Assembly: GCA_964545855.1 (NCBI GenBank)
Contig: CAZJHD010000024.1
Span: 1-64,000 of the forward strand
DNA from: CAZJHD01 sp964545855
GTDB taxonomy: Bacteria; Planctomycetota; UBA1135; JACQFD01
Direction: 5' to 3'
DNA length: 64,000 nucleotides
The translations under genes and the position numbers were made by a program. Shown here one piece after another: positions 1 to 9,413 of the stretch. Every line of letters begins with the position of its first letter. Position 1 is the first letter of the stretch. The notes under the pieces are model-generated. The model did not search any database and was not told the origin of the DNA. It saw nothing but the letters and a program-made list of their open reading frames with translations.

Positions 1-28
1 CATGCGCGCCGCGAGAGGAGAGCGAGAG

Positions 29-54
29 AAAAGGGTCTGACCCCATTCCCGGGA
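29..54. repeat. Palindromic dispersed repeat, copy 1 (partial)
   Basis: This copy carries the family core GGGTCTGACCCC followed by ATTCCCGGGA. The same block recurs near 20960, 43405 and 48570. The right half is intact, but the left side (AGCGAGAGAAAA) does not pair with the right CCCGGG arm, so this is a half-unit. It ends three bases before the stop codon of the minus-strand permease-peptidase gene, at that transcript's 3' end. Confidence 0.75.
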
Positions 55-56
55 CT

Positions 57-3000
57 TCAGAACCTCACGACGGCGTGCTTGCGCCGGAGCTGCAGCACGC
101 GCACGTCGGGATCGACGACGAGGCGGTCCGGCTCGAAGTCGCACTCGATCGTCACCTCGTGCGAATCGTTCTCGCCGAGCACCGTGCTCGTGCGCGCATC
201 CCGATAGGAAGGATCGGGCGCGCCCGCGTCGTCGAAGCGCTCGCCGCGGAGGGCTCCCACCTCGATCGGCATCCGGCCCGTGCCCACGTTCGTGACCGTC
301 ACCGTCACGCGCCAGCGCTCGCCTCCCTCGGCGCCATCGACGCGCTCCCGGCGCGCATTCACGAATCGGTACTCGGGCACCACGACGTCCCGGAACCACT
401 GCTGCTCGAAGTCGTCGAAGGCGGCGGTGTCGGGCGCGAAGCCGCGCATGTGCGCGAGGAAGTCCTCCAGCACCGGACGGTCGCGCTCGGTCTCGTACTT
501 CGCGATGAACGCCTGGAGCCCAGCGAGGCAGGCCTCGCGCCCCATGCGCTGGAGGAGCATCCAGAAGACCCAGCCCCCCTTGTCGTACATGACCGTGGTG
601 TCGCCGTCCTTCGATCCGTCGATGCGCAGCAGCCACCGCTCGGCGTCGGGATGGCGTCGGTCGCCATAGCGCGACTCGATCCGCATGCAGAACTCGATGC
701 GCCCGCGCTCGCCGAGCACCTGATCGGCGAGGAGGATCGTCGAGAAGTGGGCCATGCCCTCCGAGAGGATGTTCCCGCCGGGACCCTCGCCGGGGCAGAG
801 CAGGTTCCCCCACCACTGATGCGCCGTCTCGTGCGCCGTCACCAAGAAGACGAGGTTCGTCTTCGGCTCGGACTCCGTGAGGAAGCCGATCCCCTCGGAG
901 AACGTGATGTTCGATGCGAATCCCTGGGCGTACTGCGCGTGGTCTGCGAACTCGCTGAGCTTCAGCTCGCGCCAGGGGAAGGGATGGAACCACTCCGAGT
1001 ACCAGCGCCGAGCCTCGGCGAGCACGCGCGTCATCTCGGGGACGTTCACCGCGTGCTCCGGGTGGTAGTAGACGGCGACGCCCTCTCCACGGCTCACGTC
1101 CCACCGGCCTCCGACGACGTTGAAGAAGCGCACTGGATAGTCGGTGGTCCAGACCGCCGTGCGCTTCCCATCGCGCACCTCCTCGCTCTCGAGCACGCCG
1201 GCCCCGTTCCAGGTGAAGTCCGCCGGCCCCGTGACGCGGATGCGCGTCGTGTAGGCGGCGGGGCTCCCGACGAAGGGACGCGTGATCCCCACGTAGTGGT
1301 CCTTCGGGTACGTCCGCGGCTCCGGCGCGTGCGCGCGATCGGCGGGACCCGCGCCGTCGAAGTACCCCACGATCGGCGCGATGTCGGGGCCGAAGCTCGT
1401 CACGACGACGCTGTCGGGGAGGATGAAGTTCGCGACGCCTCCTCCGTTGCGCGAGGCACCCATCGGGTAGACGCCCTCGACCTCGAATCCCACGCGCACC
1501 CGCTCGCCGACCTCGAGCGCCGAGGGCAGCTCGAAGACGAAGAGGTGGTTGCGGTCCTCGGGCTTCGCCTCGGCGCCGTCGAGGGTCCACTCCGTGGAGG
1601 TCCAGTGGAGCCCGCCCGTGAGGGCGAAGGACGCGAGCGGCTTCTCGCGCTCGTTCACGAGCTCGTAGCTGCCCTTCGTGCAGAACCACCTCCGTGCCGG
1701 ATCGAACTCCACGTCGAGGTCGACTCCCGCGATGTCCGGCTGCGGCGCGTCCTTCCACGTGTGGAGGTTGCGCCTCCAATAGTCCTCCACCGCGCGGCGC
1801 GCGGGACCGCCCTGGAATCCGCCGCGGACGAGGACGCCCGTGACGATCACCGCGCTCACGGGGAGGGCGGCGACGGCGAGCATCGGAAGCGCCGCACGAG
1901 CGAGCGCTCCCGGCCGCAGGCGGTGCAGCGAGCGCACGGCGTCCCGCTCCGCCCGAGGGCTGACGCGCACGGCGAACCACAGGAAGAAGAGCGCCCCCGC
2001 GACCGCCGCGATCCGATTCCAGACGAGAACCTCGCGGTCGATGCCGAAGGGGCCGATGTCGCTCCAGCGGAGCGCTCCCCAGAGCGGCCAGTTCGTCGCC
2101 CAGTCGAGGTTGCCCTGGATCGCGTGGTACCCCGTCGCCGCGAGCGCCAGGAGCCCGATCGCATAGCTGGCGAACCGGCTCCGCGTGAGCGCGGCGACGG
2201 CGGAGACGAAGGCGATCCAGAGGAGGAGCGTCGGGAGGAGGAGCCCGCCCCACACGAGGGCGAACGGCCACGCGTCGAGGGCGACGTGTCCCTGCACCAC
2301 GAGCACGATCGCGCAGGAGACGAACGCGAAGACGAAGAGCGCGACGGGCACGAGGCTGCAGGCGAGCGCCTTTCCAACGACGACGGAGGCCGTGCGAATG
2401 GGAAGGCTCCGATGGATCGCGTCGAGACCCGACGCACGCTCCCGCTCGTGCGCCTCCACGACGTAGAAGAGGAGGAGGAGGCAGCCGAGGAACGTGAGGG
2501 GGGCCGCGGCGGCGACGGCCATGAGCCCTGGCGTGTCGAGGATCGGCGTGTCGAAGGCGCCCACGGCCGTCATCGAGTTGGCGACGACCTCCAGGACGAT
2601 GAGCGGCACGAAGAGGTAGAGACCGGGCTGCTTCACGAGACCGCGGGCCTCGACGCGCGCGATCTCGAGCGTTCCCCGGAGCCAGCCCGGAGCCGTGGCG
2701 TGGGGGCCGCCCGAGAGCGGCCTCTCCACGACCTCGGCTGTGCGCGCCACCGCGGCGGGCTTCCGCGCGCCACGGGCGACGCGGGACGATCCGCGGAGCG
2801 TCGCGGCGAAGGAGCGCGCCGAGAGCGCGACGGCGCCGAGGGCGAAGGCGACGAACGCGAAGCGGCTCGCGACGAATCCCCCGTCCAGCGGAATCGGCTG
2901 GAGGTTGTAGAAGTCGACGCCGCGATCGTCCGCGAGCCACGTCTGCGAGAGCCAGCGCAGTCCCGACGGATCGACGAGCATCAGCACGCGATCGATGCGC

Positions 3001-3641
3001 GGGTCGAGCCAGCTCGGCGTCCAGGTCCAGAGGAGGAAGACGCAGGCGAGGAGCACCGCGACTGGCACGACGAACACGAGGATCGGTTTCCGCGTGATCG
3101 TGCCGATCGCGAAGGAAGTCCCGAGGAAGAAGAGGATCGAGGGGATCGCGAAGGCGACGACGGGCCAGAGATAGTTCGCCAGCACGAGCGGACCGCGCAC
3201 CTGCTCCGCGTCGTCGCGCGGCAGGCCGTGGCTCAACGCGACGGTCGCCGCCATGTGCACCGCGAGCACGAGCCCGACGGCGGCGCACACGGCGAGGAAC
3301 TTCCCCCACACGTACTCGCCGGCGCGGAGCGGCGTCGCGTGGAGGATCTCGCCGATCCGGAGCTCGTCGTCCCGGATGATCGCCATGCCGGCGGCGATCG
3401 CCGCGAAGAGCCCGTAGAGGAGCACCGCCTCCACGCTCAGCATCTGCGCGACGGAGAACTCGCTCGTGAGCCACGCCCTCTTCCCTCCGACGCTGCTGTC
3501 GCCGGCGCCGATGCGCGCGTTCCCCGCGGCGAGCCCCCAGGCCAGGAGGACGAGGAGCCCCAGCAGGAACCAGAAGAGCGGGCGGCGGAGGTAGAGCGCG
3601 AGGTCGAGCCGGAGGACCGCGCCGAGGCGACGGAGGCTCAC
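57..3641 (-). CDS. ABC-2 type permease fused to M1-family aminopeptidase
   Basis: About 1194 residues. The first ~600 hold two sets of hydrophobic segments typical of ABC-2 exporters; the last membrane segment ends near residue 603. The rest is a gluzincin ectodomain. Residues 937-941 read HETAH and are followed by QWWGN; the likely third zinc ligand is Glu961 in LSEGMAHF. That leaves 19 residues between the second His and the Glu, one more than in classical M1 enzymes, a spacing I recall from this fused subfamily. Start: the open frame extends far upstream, but GTG at 3641 overlaps the stop of the ATPase gene (GTGA), and the frame before it only shadows that gene. It probably works with that ATPase as an exporter or membrane-tethered peptidase. 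Substrate unknown. Confidence 0.85.
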   Translation of the reverse strand: MSLRRLGAVLRLDLALYLRRPLFWFLLGLLVLLAWGLAAGNARIGAGDSSVGGKRAWLTSEFSVAQMLSVEAVLLYGLFAAIAAGMAIIRDDELRIGEILHATPLRAGEYVWGKFLAVCAAVGLVLAVHMAATVALSHGLPRDDAEQVRGPLVLANYLWPVVAFAIPSILFFLGTSFAIGTITRKPILVFVVPVAVLLACVFLLWTWTPSWLDPRIDRVLMLVDPSGLRWLSQTWLADDRGVDFYNLQPIPLDGGFVASRFAFVAFALGAVALSARSFAATLRGSSRVARGARKPAAVARTAEVVERPLSGGPHATAPGWLRGTLEIARVEARGLVKQPGLYLFVPLIVLEVVANSMTAVGAFDTPILDTPGLMAVAAAAPLTFLGCLLLLFYVVEAHERERASGLDAIHRSLPIRTASVVVGKALACSLVPVALFVFAFVSCAIVLVVQGHVALDAWPFALVWGGLLLPTLLLWIAFVSAVAALTRSRFASYAIGLLALAATGYHAIQGNLDWATNWPLWGALRWSDIGPFGIDREVLVWNRIAAVAGALFFLWFAVRVSPRAERDAVRSLHRLRPGALARAALPMLAVAALPVSAVIVTGVLVRGGFQGGPARRAVEDYWRRNLHTWKDAPQPDIAGVDLDVEFDPARRWFCTKGSYELVNEREKPLASFALTGGLHWTSTEWTLDGAEAKPEDRNHLFVFELPSALEVGERVRVGFEVEGVYPMGASRNGGGVANFILPDSVVVTSFGPDIAPIVGYFDGAGPADRAHAPEPRTYPKDHYVGITRPFVGSPAAYTTRIRVTGPADFTWNGAGVLESEEVRDGKRTAVWTTDYPVRFFNVVGGRWDVSRGEGVAVYYHPEHAVNVPEMTRVLAEARRWYSEWFHPFPWRELKLSEFADHAQYAQGFASNITFSEGIGFLTESEPKTNLVFLVTAHETAHQWWGNLLCPGEGPGGNILSEGMAHFSTILLADQVLGERGRIEFCMRIESRYGDRRHPDAERWLLRIDGSKDGDTTVMYDKGGWVFWMLLQRMGREACLAGLQAFIAKYETERDRPVLEDFLAHMRGFAPDTAAFDDFEQQWFRDVVVPEYRFVNARRERVDGAEGGERWRVTVTVTNVGTGRMPIEVGALRGERFDDAGAPDPSYRDARTSTVLGENDSHEVTIECDFEPDRLVVDPDVRVLQLRRKHAVVRF

Positions 3642-4531
3642 GACGCGCGCGCTGCGAGAGGCTCGCCGGCGCGCATGCGGAGGAGGTACGCATCCTCCAG
3701 CGTGGCCGCGACGGGCTCGAATCCCTCGGGTGCTTCGCCCGTCGTCTCGTGGATGCGCACGCGGTGCTGCCCCTCGACGAGGTAGCTCTGGGTCACGACG
3801 CGCGCGCGGTGGAGCGCTTCGAGACGGTCGGCGCTCGCGAGCCCCTCGAAGATCTTCCCCTGGATCTCGGCGCGCGCCTCGGCCGGCGTCGTGTTCGCGA
3901 CCAGCTCGCCGCGGCGGATCACGGCGAAGCGCGGGCAGAGAACCGCCACGTCCTCCACGATGTGCGTCGAGAGCAGCACGATGCGGTCCTGCGCGAGCTC
4001 GCTGAGCAGCCGGTAGAAGCGCATGCGCTCCTCGGGATCGAGGCCGGCCGTCGGCTCGTCCACGACGAGGAGCCGCGGATCGCCGGCGATCGCCTGGGCG
4101 ATGCCGAGACGCTGGCGCATGCCGCCGGAGTAGGTCTTCACGCGGCGCTTCGCGGCCTCCGCGAGATTCACGCGCTCGAGGAGCGCGTCGGCGAGCGCGC
4201 GGCGCGTGCCCACGGGCTCGATGCCCTTCAGGCGCAGCACGTGATCGAGCATGTCGCGGCCCGAGAGGTGCGGATAGAAGCCGAACTCCTGCGGCAGGTA
4301 GCCGAGGCGATGACGCAGGCGATCGGGGCGCGCGATCACGTCCTCGCCGTCGAGCGTCACGCCGCCGGAGGTGGGCTCCAGCAGTCCCGCGACGACGCGC
4401 ATCAGGGTCGACTTCCCGGCGCCGTTCGGACCGAGGAGGCCGAACATCCCGGGCGGCACGTCGAGGGTCACTCCCTGGAGTGCGGCCACGGGACCTGGGT
4501 AGATCTTGACGAGGTCGCGGATCGCAAGCAT
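3638..4531 (-). CDS. ABC transporter ATP-binding protein
   Basis: 297 residues with a complete nucleotide-binding domain: Walker A GPNGAGKST at 34-42, Q-loop Gln81, signature YSGGMRQ around 134-140, Walker B LLVVDEP around 154-160 and switch His190. The C-terminal ~90 residues are the accessory region common in ABC-2 exporter ATPases. ATG at 4531 begins MLAIRDLVKIYPG, the usual beginning of this family; a TTG 63 bases upstream would add a proline-rich tail without similarity, so I reject it. The stop overlaps the start of the permease-peptidase gene by four bases, so the two are translationally coupled and very likely one transporter. Confidence 0.93.
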   Translation of the reverse strand: MLAIRDLVKIYPGPVAALQGVTLDVPPGMFGLLGPNGAGKSTLMRVVAGLLEPTSGGVTLDGEDVIARPDRLRHRLGYLPQEFGFYPHLSGRDMLDHVLRLKGIEPVGTRRALADALLERVNLAEAAKRRVKTYSGGMRQRLGIAQAIAGDPRLLVVDEPTAGLDPEERMRFYRLLSELAQDRIVLLSTHIVEDVAVLCPRFAVIRRGELVANTTPAEARAEIQGKIFEGLASADRLEALHRARVVTQSYLVEGQHRVRIHETTGEAPEGFEPVAATLEDAYLLRMRAGEPLAARAS

Positions 4532-4693
4532 GGGGCGGTGCCGGCTGCACTCCGGCGAGTCGGGAGCGGACGCGGGGAGCGCGGCGCCCGTCAATCGGCG
4601 TGCCGCGGCTCACGAGCGCATTGTGCCTCGGCGACGCGCCGTGGATGCGCCGTCGACGCGCGTGCCGGAACGGCGCAGCGAGTGGAGTCCGCC

Positions 4694-7075
4694 CTACGGG
4701 CAGCCGCCCCACTTCGCGAGGTAGCTGTCGCCGGCGGGGCTGACGGGGAATTCACCGCCGATGAAGAGCGACGGTCCGCTGCCGTCGTCGAAGGGCGCGA
4801 AGGCGTGCGCAAAAGGATAGGAACTGCCGGTCAATCCGGCGCCCAGCGCCTTCCAGCTCGTGCCGTTCCATCGGGCGACGTGCTGGGCGGCGACACCGCC
4901 CATGAAGGTGAACGCCCCTCCGGCGTAGAGCGCCGGCCCTCCGTCGCCGTCGAAGACACCGAGCGACGTGACCGCGGGGAAGACGTAGCCCGATGCCCCT
5001 GTTCCGAGAGCCGACCAACCTGCACCGTTCCACTTGGCGATCGCTCTTGCGGAAACGCCACCCACGACGGTGAATGCGCCCCCCGCGTAGAGCGCGGGAC
5101 CGCTTCCGTCATCGAAGACCGTGAGCGCCCGAACGACGAGGTCGGCGCCGCTGCCCAGAGGGGACCAGGACGCGCCATTCCACTTCGCAAGACGATGCAC
5201 CACGACGCCGCCCGCCGTCGTGAAGTACCCCCCAGCGCAGAGCGTCGGGCCACTGCCATCGTCGAAGACCGTGAGGGCGAGGACATCGCCATTCGTTCCT
5301 GCCCCCAGTGCCGACCAGCTCGTGCCATCCCATTTGGCGATGCGGCTCGCTGCGATGCCCCCTGCAGTCTCGAATCTGCCCCCCGCGTAGAGCGCCGGTC
5401 CCGAGCCATCGTCGAAGACCGCGAGTGCATGGACTTCGAGGTCCATGCCGCTCCCCAGCGCCGACCACTGGGTGCCATCCCACTTCGCGATGTGGTTCGC
5501 CGACGCGCCGCCGGCTGACGTGAATCGGCCTCCCGCGTAGAGCGCGGGTCCCGAGCCGTCGTCGAAGACCGCCAGGGCGAGCACCGTGGCAATGAGGCTG
5601 GTGCTCGTTCTTCCCGACACTCCGCTCCCCACGGAAGCCCACCCCGCGGCGTTCCACCTCGCGATGCGGCTGAGCCGCTTGTTGCCCACGCTCGTGAACG
5701 TGCCGCCGACGAAGAGCGCGGGTCCGGTCCCGTCGTCGAACTCCACGAGCGCCGTGACGGCGCCGCTCAGGCCATCGCCAATCGCTCGCCAGCGCGATCC
5801 GCTCCACCGGGCGATTCCCGCGGCCCCGATGCCGCCGGCGTCGCTGAAATTGCCGCTCACGATGAGGGCGGGACGGTTCTCGGCCTTCGAGGCCTCGAGC
5901 GCGAAGACGTAGCCAGCGATTCCACCAGCGAGCGCCGACCAGCTCGTGCCATCCCACCGTGCGATGTTGTTCGCGGGATTGCCGCCCGCCTTCGTGAAGA
6001 AGCCGCCGGCGTGGAGCGCCGGACCGGATCCGTCGTCGAAGACCGCGAGCGCGAAGACGTCGGGATCGAAACCGGTCGCCTGCACGCCCGAACCCAGCGG
6101 CGACCAGCGAGCGCCGTCCCACTTCGCGATCCGGCTCGCAGGCGTGCCGCCCGCCGTCGTGAAGAAGCCAGCCGCGTGGAGCGCCGGACCACTGCCGTCG
6201 TCGAAGACCGCCAACGCTCGCACCAGAGCCGCCGGCCCTTCGATCCCGGTTCCCAAGGCCAACCAACTCGCGCCATCCCACCGCGCGATGTTCTTCGCGG
6301 GACTGCCGCCCGCCGTCGTGAAGAAGCCGCCGGCATGGAGCGCTGGACCACCGCCATCGTCGAAGACCGTGAGGGCACGAACGGAGCCGTTCACTCCGCT
6401 TCCGAGCGCCGACCAACTCGTGCCATCCCACCGCGCGATCCCATTCACGACGACCCCGCCGGCCATCGTGAAGTCGCCTCCTGCGTAGAGCGCCGGTCCC
6501 GACCCATCGTCGAAGACCTCGAGCGCCGACACGGTGCCGGCGACGCCGCTCCCGACTGCCGACCAGCTCGTGCCGTTCCACTTCGCGAGCCCGCCCACCC
6601 AGACGGGCCCGGCGAAGCTGAGGCTCCCTCCCACGTAGAGCGCAGGACCGGTTCCGTCGTCGAAGACCTCGAGTGCTTGGACCGTGCCGCCGAGTCCGGT
6701 GCGCAGCGTGGACCAGCGGGAGCCGTCCCAGCGCGCGATCCGGTTCGCCTTCACTCCCCCAGCATTCGTGAAACTCCCTCCGGCATAGAGCGCCGGACCG
6801 CTGCCATCGTCGAATTCGATGAGCGCATGGACGGACGTGTTGCCCTGGAGGCCGCTCACGCCGGGAAGGCCTCCGAACGCCGGCTTCCAGGCCGGCTCGA
6901 CGAGCGTCGACTCGGTCGCCGCATCGCTTCCTCGCGTGTCGGAGATCCGTGGGTTCGTCTGTCCTCCATGGATCGACCGGAGTTGCGCCGCACTCGGGCC
7001 GACGGCATGGGGAATCGTGATCCCGATCGGCACCAACAGCGCGAACAGGGCGGCAGCGAGCGTGCTTCGCAGCAT
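4694..7075 (-). CDS. Secreted protein of 14 tandem ~50-residue repeats (beta-propeller-like)
   Basis: 793 residues. After a signal peptide (about 30 residues) comes a short linker, then 14 repeats to the C-terminus. Each resembles VxALxVFDDGSGPALYAGG, then FTxAGG, then IARWDGTSWSALGSG. Thirteen are full length and the last stops at LAKWGGCP. Repeat 7 is the most diverged (EASKAENRPALIVSG). Fourteen units would suit two seven-bladed propellers, but that is inference. Unlike the other large secreted proteins here it has no shared C-terminal domain. Function unknown, probably surface or extracellular. ATG 7075 is directly followed by the signal peptide. It diverges from the 7361 gene. Confidence 0.85.
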   Translation of the reverse strand: MLRSTLAAALFALLVPIGITIPHAVGPSAAQLRSIHGGQTNPRISDTRGSDAATESTLVEPAWKPAFGGLPGVSGLQGNTSVHALIEFDDGSGPALYAGGSFTNAGGVKANRIARWDGSRWSTLRTGLGGTVQALEVFDDGTGPALYVGGSLSFAGPVWVGGLAKWNGTSWSAVGSGVAGTVSALEVFDDGSGPALYAGGDFTMAGGVVVNGIARWDGTSWSALGSGVNGSVRALTVFDDGGGPALHAGGFFTTAGGSPAKNIARWDGASWLALGTGIEGPAALVRALAVFDDGSGPALHAAGFFTTAGGTPASRIAKWDGARWSPLGSGVQATGFDPDVFALAVFDDGSGPALHAGGFFTKAGGNPANNIARWDGTSWSALAGGIAGYVFALEASKAENRPALIVSGNFSDAGGIGAAGIARWSGSRWRAIGDGLSGAVTALVEFDDGTGPALFVGGTFTSVGNKRLSRIARWNAAGWASVGSGVSGRTSTSLIATVLALAVFDDGSGPALYAGGRFTSAGGASANHIAKWDGTQWSALGSGMDLEVHALAVFDDGSGPALYAGGRFETAGGIAASRIAKWDGTSWSALGAGTNGDVLALTVFDDGSGPTLCAGGYFTTAGGVVVHRLAKWNGASWSPLGSGADLVVRALTVFDDGSGPALYAGGAFTVVGGVSARAIAKWNGAGWSALGTGASGYVFPAVTSLGVFDGDGGPALYAGGAFTFMGGVAAQHVARWNGTSWKALGAGLTGSSYPFAHAFAPFDDGSGPSLFIGGEFPVSPAGDSYLAKWGGCP

Positions 7076-7136
7076 GGGACACTCCGGGACTCAGAGAGGC
7101 GAGATGCAGCGGTGGGGGACCCGCTCTCCTTCCTCA

Positions 7137-7154
7137 TCGCCTACGCACCCGACG
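7137..7154 (-). promoter_or_regulatory. Possible promoter element shared by secreted-protein genes
   Basis: On the minus strand this reads CGTCGGGTGCGTAGGCGA, about 62 bases before the start of the 14-repeat gene. A close match (CGTCGGGTGC, CTA, TGCG) lies 72 bases before the VCBS gene starting at 26503. The GCGTA core also resembles the elements at 49146 and 53466. Supported only by these resemblances. Confidence 0.25.
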
Positions 7155-7360
7155 CGACGTGAGGGCTCGGGCCGACTCGCCGCAACTCCACGCGACCTCG
7201 AGCACGGCGCCCTGCGATTCGCGAGTCCGGCGCCCGTCGGCACGTACTCGCGTGCGGACGCTGTTCGAACCGCCTCGCGCGAACCGTGGCGGCCATGGGC
7301 ACGACTTCCGCTCATTCCCGCCGAGAGATAGAGTCCGGTCACCCAGTCTGGAGGATTCCC

Positions 7361-8638
7361 ATGGCGCTCGATCGGCATGGCGCACTCATTCGAACCGTGG
7401 CGGCCTTCCTTGTCGCGCCATCGATCGCGACACCGGCGCTCTCGCAATCCCAAGTCTGGATCGTCGACGACAGCGGTGGCGCCGGAGTGAGCCACACGAT
7501 CATCCAAGGGGCGATCAATGCCGCCGCCGATGGCGACTTCATCCTCGTGCGACGTGGGGCGTACTCCGGTTTCACGATCAATGGCAAGTCCCTCACGATC
7601 GAGTTCGAAGAAGGAGGGGCGGGCACCCTCAGCTTCCTCGGGTCCCTGCCCATCGTGACGATCCAGAACACCACCGCGGATCAAGCGGTCGTCCTCCGAG
7701 GACTCCAGCCGACGGCTGGCACGATTCGCATCGTCGCGCAGGACGCGTTGGGACCGATCTGGCTCGAGGAGTGCATCCTCGAGCCGAATCTGCCCCCTAC
7801 GCTCGGTATCGGCGTATTCGTGCCAACACCCATCTTGCAGCCGGCGCTTCGTGCCACCGACTGCGCACTGCTCGTTCTCGTGCGGTGCGTCGTGCGCGGC
7901 AATGTGTACTCCTACAGCCCGGCGCCGGTCTACGCGGACTACTCGGTCCCAGGATCACAAGGGCTCGAGACCACACAGAGTCACGTCGTTGCCTATGACT
8001 CGAGCTTCACCGGAGGGCTGGGCAAGAGCCACTATCCTTGCGGGTTCGGCTGCGGGGGATCGCCGGGCGGCGACGGCGCATCGCTCGACGGAGGATCCCT
8101 CTTCGCGAGCGATTGCACCTTCCAGGGTGGCAACGGGGGCAATGGCTCGAGCCCGGGGCACGGCGGAGACGGACTGGTGGCCGGACCCAGCACGATCGTG
8201 AAGACCTACAACGCCCTTGCTGTCGCTGGATTCGCCGGCGGCGTTCCCTACCACGTCGAGGGCCCTTGGCTCGAGCGCTCCGGCCCTCGTCGGGCATCGT
8301 GGCTCTCGTCTCCCGCACAAGTAGGCGAGAGCGTGACGCTGACGATCGAACTCGGCGTAGCGAGCGATGTCTATCTCTTCGCGGCGACTTCGTCCGGGGC
8401 GAAGCTCGATCTCGGCGGCGTCGCAGGTCCATTCCTGATCGGCCTGCCGGACCTCGACGTCGTTCCGCTCGGAACGCTTCCTGCCGGCGTCCAGAGCATC
8501 CAGATTCTCGTGCCTTCGATTCCGTCGGCCACGCCCGGCGCCGAGGTTTGGGTGCAGGCTCTCTTCACCGATTCGAGCTTCAGCTTCATGCACCTCGGCT
8601 CCCCGTCGCACGTCTCCGCGGTAGCGAACGGGCTCTAG
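7361..8638 (+). CDS. Secreted protein, probable right-handed beta-helix
   Basis: 425 residues. An N-terminal signal peptide (about residues 1-29, ending near ALSQ) is followed by VDDSGGAGVSHTIIQGAINAA and ADGDFILVRRGAYSGF. This resembles the start of pectate-lyase-like or DUF1565 beta-helices, in which listed events are laid over a helix of short strands. Later glycine-rich segments near residue 230-290 fit helix turns. ATG 7361 has GGAGG at 7350-7354, six bases upstream; an earlier in-frame ATG at 7286 lacks such a site. The C-terminus differs from the ~110-residue domain of the FG-GAP proteins here. No catalytic residues recognised. Confidence 0.75.
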   Translation: MALDRHGALIRTVAAFLVAPSIATPALSQSQVWIVDDSGGAGVSHTIIQGAINAAADGDFILVRRGAYSGFTINGKSLTIEFEEGGAGTLSFLGSLPIVTIQNTTADQAVVLRGLQPTAGTIRIVAQDALGPIWLEECILEPNLPPTLGIGVFVPTPILQPALRATDCALLVLVRCVVRGNVYSYSPAPVYADYSVPGSQGLETTQSHVVAYDSSFTGGLGKSHYPCGFGCGGSPGGDGASLDGGSLFASDCTFQGGNGGNGSSPGHGGDGLVAGPSTIVKTYNALAVAGFAGGVPYHVEGPWLERSGPRRASWLSSPAQVGESVTLTIELGVASDVYLFAATSSGAKLDLGGVAGPFLIGLPDLDVVPLGTLPAGVQSIQILVPSIPSATPGAEVWVQALFTDSSFSFMHLGSPSHVSAVANGL

Positions 8639-8669
8639 CGAAGTGAGCGCGCTTGCGCTCCGACGCCCC

Positions 8670-9413
8670 TCACTTCGACGCGAGCTCGCGCTCCGTCGCC
8701 GCCGCCGTCGCGTCCGCCGGGAGCTGCTCCGGCTCGAGCAGCGCCATCACGCCCTCGCGCACGCGCTCGGTGTAGGCGCGCTGACGCTCGCGGCGCGTCT
8801 CGTCGGGCCCGGGCGGGAGCGCGGGAATCGGCGCGCCGTAGCGGACCGTGACGACGCGGCGGAAGAGCCGCGGGAACTTCGCGTGGCGCGGATAGATCTC
8901 GAAGGTGCCGGAGACGGCCACGGGCACGACGGGGGCGCCCGTCGCCTCGCTCAGCGCGGCGATCCCGGGGTTGAACTTCTGGATGCGGCCGTCCTTCGCG
9001 ATGCCGCCCTCGGGGAAGATGCAGACGGCCCAGCCGTTGTTCAGCGCGGCGACGGCGGCGCCGAGCGCGTCGCGATTGCCACGCCCTTCCTTCACCGGGA
9101 TGCTCCGCATGAGCGCGAAGAGCCATCGCACGGCGATCGGGTCGTAGAACACCTCCGTCATGAGGAACGAGAGATGGCGGAAGCTCGTCGACTGCACGAC
9201 CACGGGGTCGAGGAACGACGTGTGATTGGGCGCGAGCAGCACGGGGCCCCTCGGGAGGTTCGGCCCCTCGCGGCGCATCGGGAAGAGGATCCGGTGCACG
9301 AAGCAGCCGAAGAGGATCCACAGGAGCCGCCAGACGACGTCGCCGAGCAGCCGGAGCACGCGCATCCCGAAGGAGGGCCGTCTCCCGTTCGCCGCGCCGT
9401 TCTGCGGCGTCAC
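8670..9413 (-). CDS. PlsC-like 1-acyl-glycerol-3-phosphate acyltransferase
   Basis: 247 residues from GTG 9413. The acyltransferase motifs are NHTSFLD (HX4D, His64 to Asp69) and FPEGG near 133. A hydrophobic segment near residues 20-45 would anchor it to the membrane. By family it transfers an acyl chain to lysophosphatidate or a related lysolipid. GTG 9413 overlaps the stop of the XdhC-like gene (GTGA); an internal ATG at 9365, giving MRVLRLLGDVVW, is an equally possible start. It is the last gene of a three-gene overlapping run and has no obvious functional link to the first two. Confidence 0.85.
   Translation of the reverse strand: MTPQNGAANGRRPSFGMRVLRLLGDVVWRLLWILFGCFVHRILFPMRREGPNLPRGPVLLAPNHTSFLDPVVVQSTSFRHLSFLMTEVFYDPIAVRWLFALMRSIPVKEGRGNRDALGAAVAALNNGWAVCIFPEGGIAKDGRIQKFNPGIAALSEATGAPVVPVAVSGTFEIYPRHAKFPRLFRRVVTVRYGAPIPALPPGPDETRRERQRAYTERVREGVMALLEPEQLPADATAAATERELASK

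Noticed and set aside
75..3785. Long plus-strand open frame opposite the permease-peptidase gene
   Set aside because: Antisense shadow of a GC-rich gene; its translation is charged low-complexity sequence with no domain or start signal, while the minus strand encodes clear M1 and ABC domains.
3642..4712. Upstream extension of the permease-peptidase frame
   Set aside because: This part only shadows the ATPase gene in another frame; GTG 3641 with GTGA overlap is the natural start.
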